Below, piece by piece: positions 61,417 through 64,000 of a stretch of 64,000 bases of DNA; the first letter of the stretch is position 1, and the number at the start of each line of letters is the position of its first letter. A program made the translations under genes and the position numbers. Origin of the DNA: Brevibacterium senegalense (GTDB lineage Bacteria; Actinomycetota; Actinomycetes; Actinomycetales; Brevibacteriaceae); assembly GCF_000285835.1 (NCBI RefSeq), contig NZ_HE978609.1, positions 51,870 through 115,869 on the forward strand, in the 5' to 3' direction. The notes under the pieces are model-generated. The model was given only the letters and a program-made list of their open reading frames with translations, did not search any database and was not told where the DNA came from.

Positions 61417-62259
61417 ATGGATCAGAAGGAACAGCGCCAGAGGTTGGGCCGCGATGAGTTCGATATCGAGGAGGAGCTGGTCGATGAAGCGGCCACGACC
61501 GTCGTCGAGGGGTCCAAGCGCCTCAACCGCAAGTGGCCCGAACTCATCGTCACCGGCTTCTTCGGCGGCGTCGATGTGGGTCTGGGCATCCTCGCGATGG
61601 TGCTCGTCAAACAGGCCACCGGATCGGACATCCTTGCCGGCATGGCATTCGGCATCGGACTCCTCGCACTGAAGCTCGCACACTCGGAGCTCTTCACGGA
61701 GGAGTTCCTCCTGCCGCTGAACGCGGTGTTCGCCGGGCAGGGCACCTGGGTGCAGGTGCTGCGCCTGTGGTCGGTCACTCTGGTGACGAACCTGCTGGGC
61801 GGGCTCGCCTTCGCCTGGCTCATCGTGCTGGGCCTCCCGGACTATCATGCGACGATCATCGACTACGCGGTGAGCTACGTCGACCAGTCCTCACTGATCG
61901 TGATGATCGCACTGTCCATGCTGGCCGGCGCCACCATCACCCTGTCCACGCGGATGCAACAGGGGACCACGAATGATGTCGTCACCGCCCTCACATGCCT
62001 CGTCTCCGGCCTGCTCGTCATCGGTCTGAGCATGCTCCACGGGGCGCTCAACGCAATCGTCATCTTCGCGGCGATGCTGGCCGGTGCGGATATCTCCATC
62101 GGCGCCTTCGCTCAGTGGTTCGCGATCGTCATCCCGTTCAACATGCTGGGCGGCCTGCTGGTCATCGCCCTGCCGCGGGTGGTGCGCACGCGCCGCATCC
62201 TCTGGGCCGTGCGGAAGGGTCAGCTGTCCCTCGAGGACCTCCAGGAGCGATCGGGCTGA
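61417..62259 (+). CDS. Formate/nitrite transporter (FNT) family channel
   Basis: Membrane channel of 280 residues with six spans. The acidic N-terminus (EFDIEEELVDEAATTVVEGSKRLNRKWPELIVTGF) is typical of the YfdC-type FNT branch. KLAHSELFTEEFLLPLNA carries the conserved ELFTE pore motif, and HGALNAIVIFAAMLAGADI the second half-site. The ATG at 61417 follows AGGAAGG; an ATG at 61387 has no ribosome site. Its last 40 bases overlap the convergent OsmC gene. The anion is not known. Confidence 0.88.
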   Translation: MDQKEQRQRLGRDEFDIEEELVDEAATTVVEGSKRLNRKWPELIVTGFFGGVDVGLGILAMVLVKQATGSDILAGMAFGIGLLALKLAHSELFTEEFLLPLNAVFAGQGTWVQVLRLWSVTLVTNLLGGLAFAWLIVLGLPDYHATIIDYAVSYVDQSSLIVMIALSMLAGATITLSTRMQQGTTNDVVTALTCLVSGLLVIGLSMLHGALNAIVIFAAMLAGADISIGAFAQWFAIVIPFNMLGGLLVIALPRVVRTRRILWAVRKGQLSLEDLQERSG

Positions 62260-62726
62260 CTGACCCCACCCAGCTCGCTCTGCCCACTCACCTCGATCTG
62301 ACCCTCCACCGCGACCGCGGCGCCCGCCTCGATGGTGCGGGAGACGGTGCAGTGCGTGTCATGGGCGACGTGGAGCAGCTTCTCCAGCAGGGCTTCCGGA
62401 TCCTGCTTCCGGGTCCACTCCCCCATCGCCACGTCGAACTGCAGGCGCAGGTTCTCCAGTCTGGTCGCCGCAGCCCCATCCTTGAGCTTGTCCGCCATCA
62501 CCTCGATGTCGAACGACTCGGGCTCGCCAGCACGCACCAGGGGCTTGTCGATGGAGACCGCCATGCAGCCAGCCAGTCCCGCCAGCAGCATGTCGACGGG
62601 ATCAACCAGTCCCTCGCTACGCCCGAATTCCAGTTGCGCTCCAGCCCTCGTGGTCACCCGATAGGTCTCGAATCCGGTGCGGGTGACGTGCACTCCGCGC
62701 TGCTCAACGACCGATTCCTCCTGCAT
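62220..62726 (-). CDS. OsmC-family protein
   Basis: Peroxide-related OsmC/Ohr superfamily protein of 168 residues. VDPVDMLLAGLAGCMAVSIDKPLVRAG is the core with one redox Cys, and HVAHDTHCTVSRTIEAG carries the second Cys region, as in general OsmC rather than true Ohr. AAGGAGGGG precedes the ATG at 62726. Its 3' end runs 40 nt into the FNT gene on the other strand. Confidence 0.88.
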   Translation of the reverse strand: MQEESVVEQRGVHVTRTGFETYRVTTRAGAQLEFGRSEGLVDPVDMLLAGLAGCMAVSIDKPLVRAGEPESFDIEVMADKLKDGAAATRLENLRLQFDVAMGEWTRKQDPEALLEKLLHVAHDTHCTVSRTIEAGAAVAVEGQIEVSGQSELGGVSQPDRSWRSSRDS

Positions 62727-62760
62727 GGCCCCTCCTTCGTCCACCACTGGATCTCGCCCC

Positions 62761-63162
62761 TCACAGCATCTCCGCGGGTCCCACGTACATCCAGCGCCGG
62801 GCCCGCCGCGTGAACCGCGCGACTTCGTGCAGCTCATCCGCGACACCGTCTGCGTCCCGATACCTGGCGGTGTACTCGACGACCCCGTCATCGTCCTGCA
62901 GTCCCCCCTGGGAGACGGCCTCGACGGCCAGCTCCGTCCACTCCGTCCCGGGCTCGGGCGATGTATCCGCCGGCCTCGTCGACGGATGCCACGTCCGGAA
63001 CAGGTGGTCTGCATCCCCGCGCACGTGTGCGGTGTAGCGCGAGCGCATGAGCTGCTGGGCAGTGGGCGGCCACGTCTGCATCGTCAGCGCCGGCTCGCAG
63101 CACTCGGTGAACGCAGCGCCCGTCGGGTAGCCGCCACAGGGGCACACAGCTGTATCAGTCAC
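62761..63162 (-). CDS. YchJ/SEC-C-type zinc-binding protein (UPF0225)
   Basis: Protein of 133 residues. CPCGGYPTGAAFTECCEP is the N-terminal SEC-C-like zinc motif, then AQQLMRSRYTAHVRGDADHLFRTWHPSTRP, and the C-terminal NTF2-like part RDADGVADELHEVARFTRRARRWMYV, all as in YchJ. The GTG at 63162 lies 6 nt after TAGGCT (63169-63174, minus), so a leaderless mRNA is likely. Function unknown. Confidence 0.87.
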   Translation of the reverse strand: MTDTAVCPCGGYPTGAAFTECCEPALTMQTWPPTAQQLMRSRYTAHVRGDADHLFRTWHPSTRPADTSPEPGTEWTELAVEAVSQGGLQDDDGVVEYTARYRDADGVADELHEVARFTRRARRWMYVGPAEML

Positions 63163-63262
63163 GCGACCAGCCTACTGTTCTCCCACTCACACCCGGCATG
63201 CTTGGCTGCGGTGGCATACCGGCGAAGGCATCGCACGCCCCGCGCCACCGCGCCCACGCCGC

Positions 63263-63931
63263 TCACTCCACCGGCCGCACCGCCGCGTGCACTCGCAGGA
63301 GGAACGCGAGGATCTCGCGCTTCCGCCCCCGCAGCTGCCCGTTGACCTGGTAGTCCACTACAGTCCCGTGCGACCGCACCCGCACCGGCCGCGCCCGCTC
63401 GACACTGTGGCCGCGCGCGCTCACCTGGACGTGCAGTGTGTCCGGGAACGGCCACCGCGTGGCCGTGTGATACCCGTGCACCACCATGATCGCCGGCCAC
63501 GGCGCCGCGAACAGCGTGAACAGTCCTCCGGGCTTCCACGCCACGGACTGGATGCCCCACCACGACACCGCCAGCCTGGGCCGCACCACCGGGAACACGA
63601 CCGTCCACATGACGCAGCCCACCGCGAAGAGCAGGAGACCGGCTGCCATCAGCAGTCCGAAGAGGAACGGGAGCACAGCGCCCTGACCAGCCGTGTCGAA
63701 CAGATTCCAGGTCGCCAGGGGCGTCACCCGGAACATCATGACGATGCCCACGACGAAGGCCCAGGAGGTCGCCGCGAACAGCGCCGTCTTCATGAGGCTC
63801 ATGCGGAAGACGACGACCCCGTCCCGCTCCAGTGTCTCGAACCACCGCTCGATCACGTGCGGGCGGACCTTCCGGAATTCCTTCTCCATATCCGGAGTGA
63901 GGAACGACGCCAGACCGGACCCGCTCACCAC
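63263..63931 (-). CDS. Membrane protein of unknown function
   Basis: Not recognised. The 222-residue protein has two or three hydrophobic segments (SLMKTALFAATSWAFVVGIVMMF, LPFLFGLLMAAGLLLFAVGCVMW) after a 45-residue charged N-terminus, then a soluble basic C-terminal half. GTG 63931 or the adjacent GTG 63928 is the start; GGGAGAG lies just upstream. The remaining 69 nt to the window end show no gene. Confidence 0.6.
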   Translation of the reverse strand: MVSGSGLASFLTPDMEKEFRKVRPHVIERWFETLERDGVVVFRMSLMKTALFAATSWAFVVGIVMMFRVTPLATWNLFDTAGQGAVLPFLFGLLMAAGLLLFAVGCVMWTVVFPVVRPRLAVSWWGIQSVAWKPGGLFTLFAAPWPAIMVVHGYHTATRWPFPDTLHVQVSARGHSVERARPVRVRSHGTVVDYQVNGQLRGRKREILAFLLRVHAAVRPVE

Positions 63932-64000
63932 GCCACTCTCCCGCGCCCAGACTTCTCCTGCTGCATACCTGACAGCCTACGAGCACGACGGACACACGGC

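Overview
The window looks like a chromosomal segment of a high-GC Gram-positive actinobacterium. Markers are a mycothiol gene (MshB), an Lsr2 nucleoid protein, a monomeric NADP isocitrate dehydrogenase, an LPxTG-anchored nucleotidase, frequent GTG/TTG starts, and many genes whose only promoter-like element (TAnnnT type) lies 6-8 nt before the start codon, as in leaderless actinobacterial transcripts. The gene set would fit Micrococcales, but I cannot fix the genus. No rRNA, tRNA, CRISPR array or transposase gene was seen.

Layout. 1-9.7 kb: mshB (cut by the window edge), typA, and a peptide ABC transporter operon (lipoprotein, two permeases, fused double ATPase) with a perfect hairpin after the binding-protein gene. 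9.8-22.9 kb: PH-like membrane protein, MBL hydrolase, a guanidine-III riboswitch driving a paired SMR (Gdx-type) exporter, old-yellow-enzyme, DASS transporter, alpha/beta hydrolase, thymidine kinase, icd, LapA-like protein, ZIP transporter, cupin, FAD dehydrogenase. 22.9-24.8 kb: an AbiEi/DUF559-like gene bracketed by two pairs of about 52-nt repeats in opposite orientation. 24.8-32.9 kb: flavoprotein, AAA ATPase and divergent HerA-like ATPase, lipid kinase, LPxTG nucleotidase.

33.0-39.1 kb: a sugar-acid island (GntR-FCD regulator, IlvD/EDD-type dehydratase, GntP permease, divergent orphan TRAP binding protein). 39.2-44.7 kb: EamA exporter, TetR with a perfect palindromic operator, MFS exporter, luciferase-like monooxygenase, unknown membrane protein. 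44.9-50.4 kb: an alcohol dehydrogenase remnant, then an operon of Na+/solute symporter, LuxE-like ligase, LuxC-like reductase and SDR, a fatty-aldehyde-type cassette without luxAB. 50.4-52.2 kb: DUF4143 ATPase with four 23-bp-phased palindromic repeats at its promoter that run into a broken ASCH gene.

52.3-56.7 kb: thiamine thiazole operon thiO-thiS-thiG-thiF(rhodanese) under a TPP riboswitch, divergent from a leaderless thiE. 56.8-59.0 kb: two toxin-antitoxin modules (YefM-YoeB, Phd/YefM-RelE) around lsr2. 59-64 kb: HhH-GPD protein, small monooxygenase, baeRF-type protein, formate/nitrite-type channel, OsmC, YchJ-like protein and a membrane protein.

The best candidates for something new are the repeat-bracketed AbiEi/DUF559 unit, the phased repeats at the DUF4143 ATPase, and the LuxE-LuxC-SDR-symporter operon.
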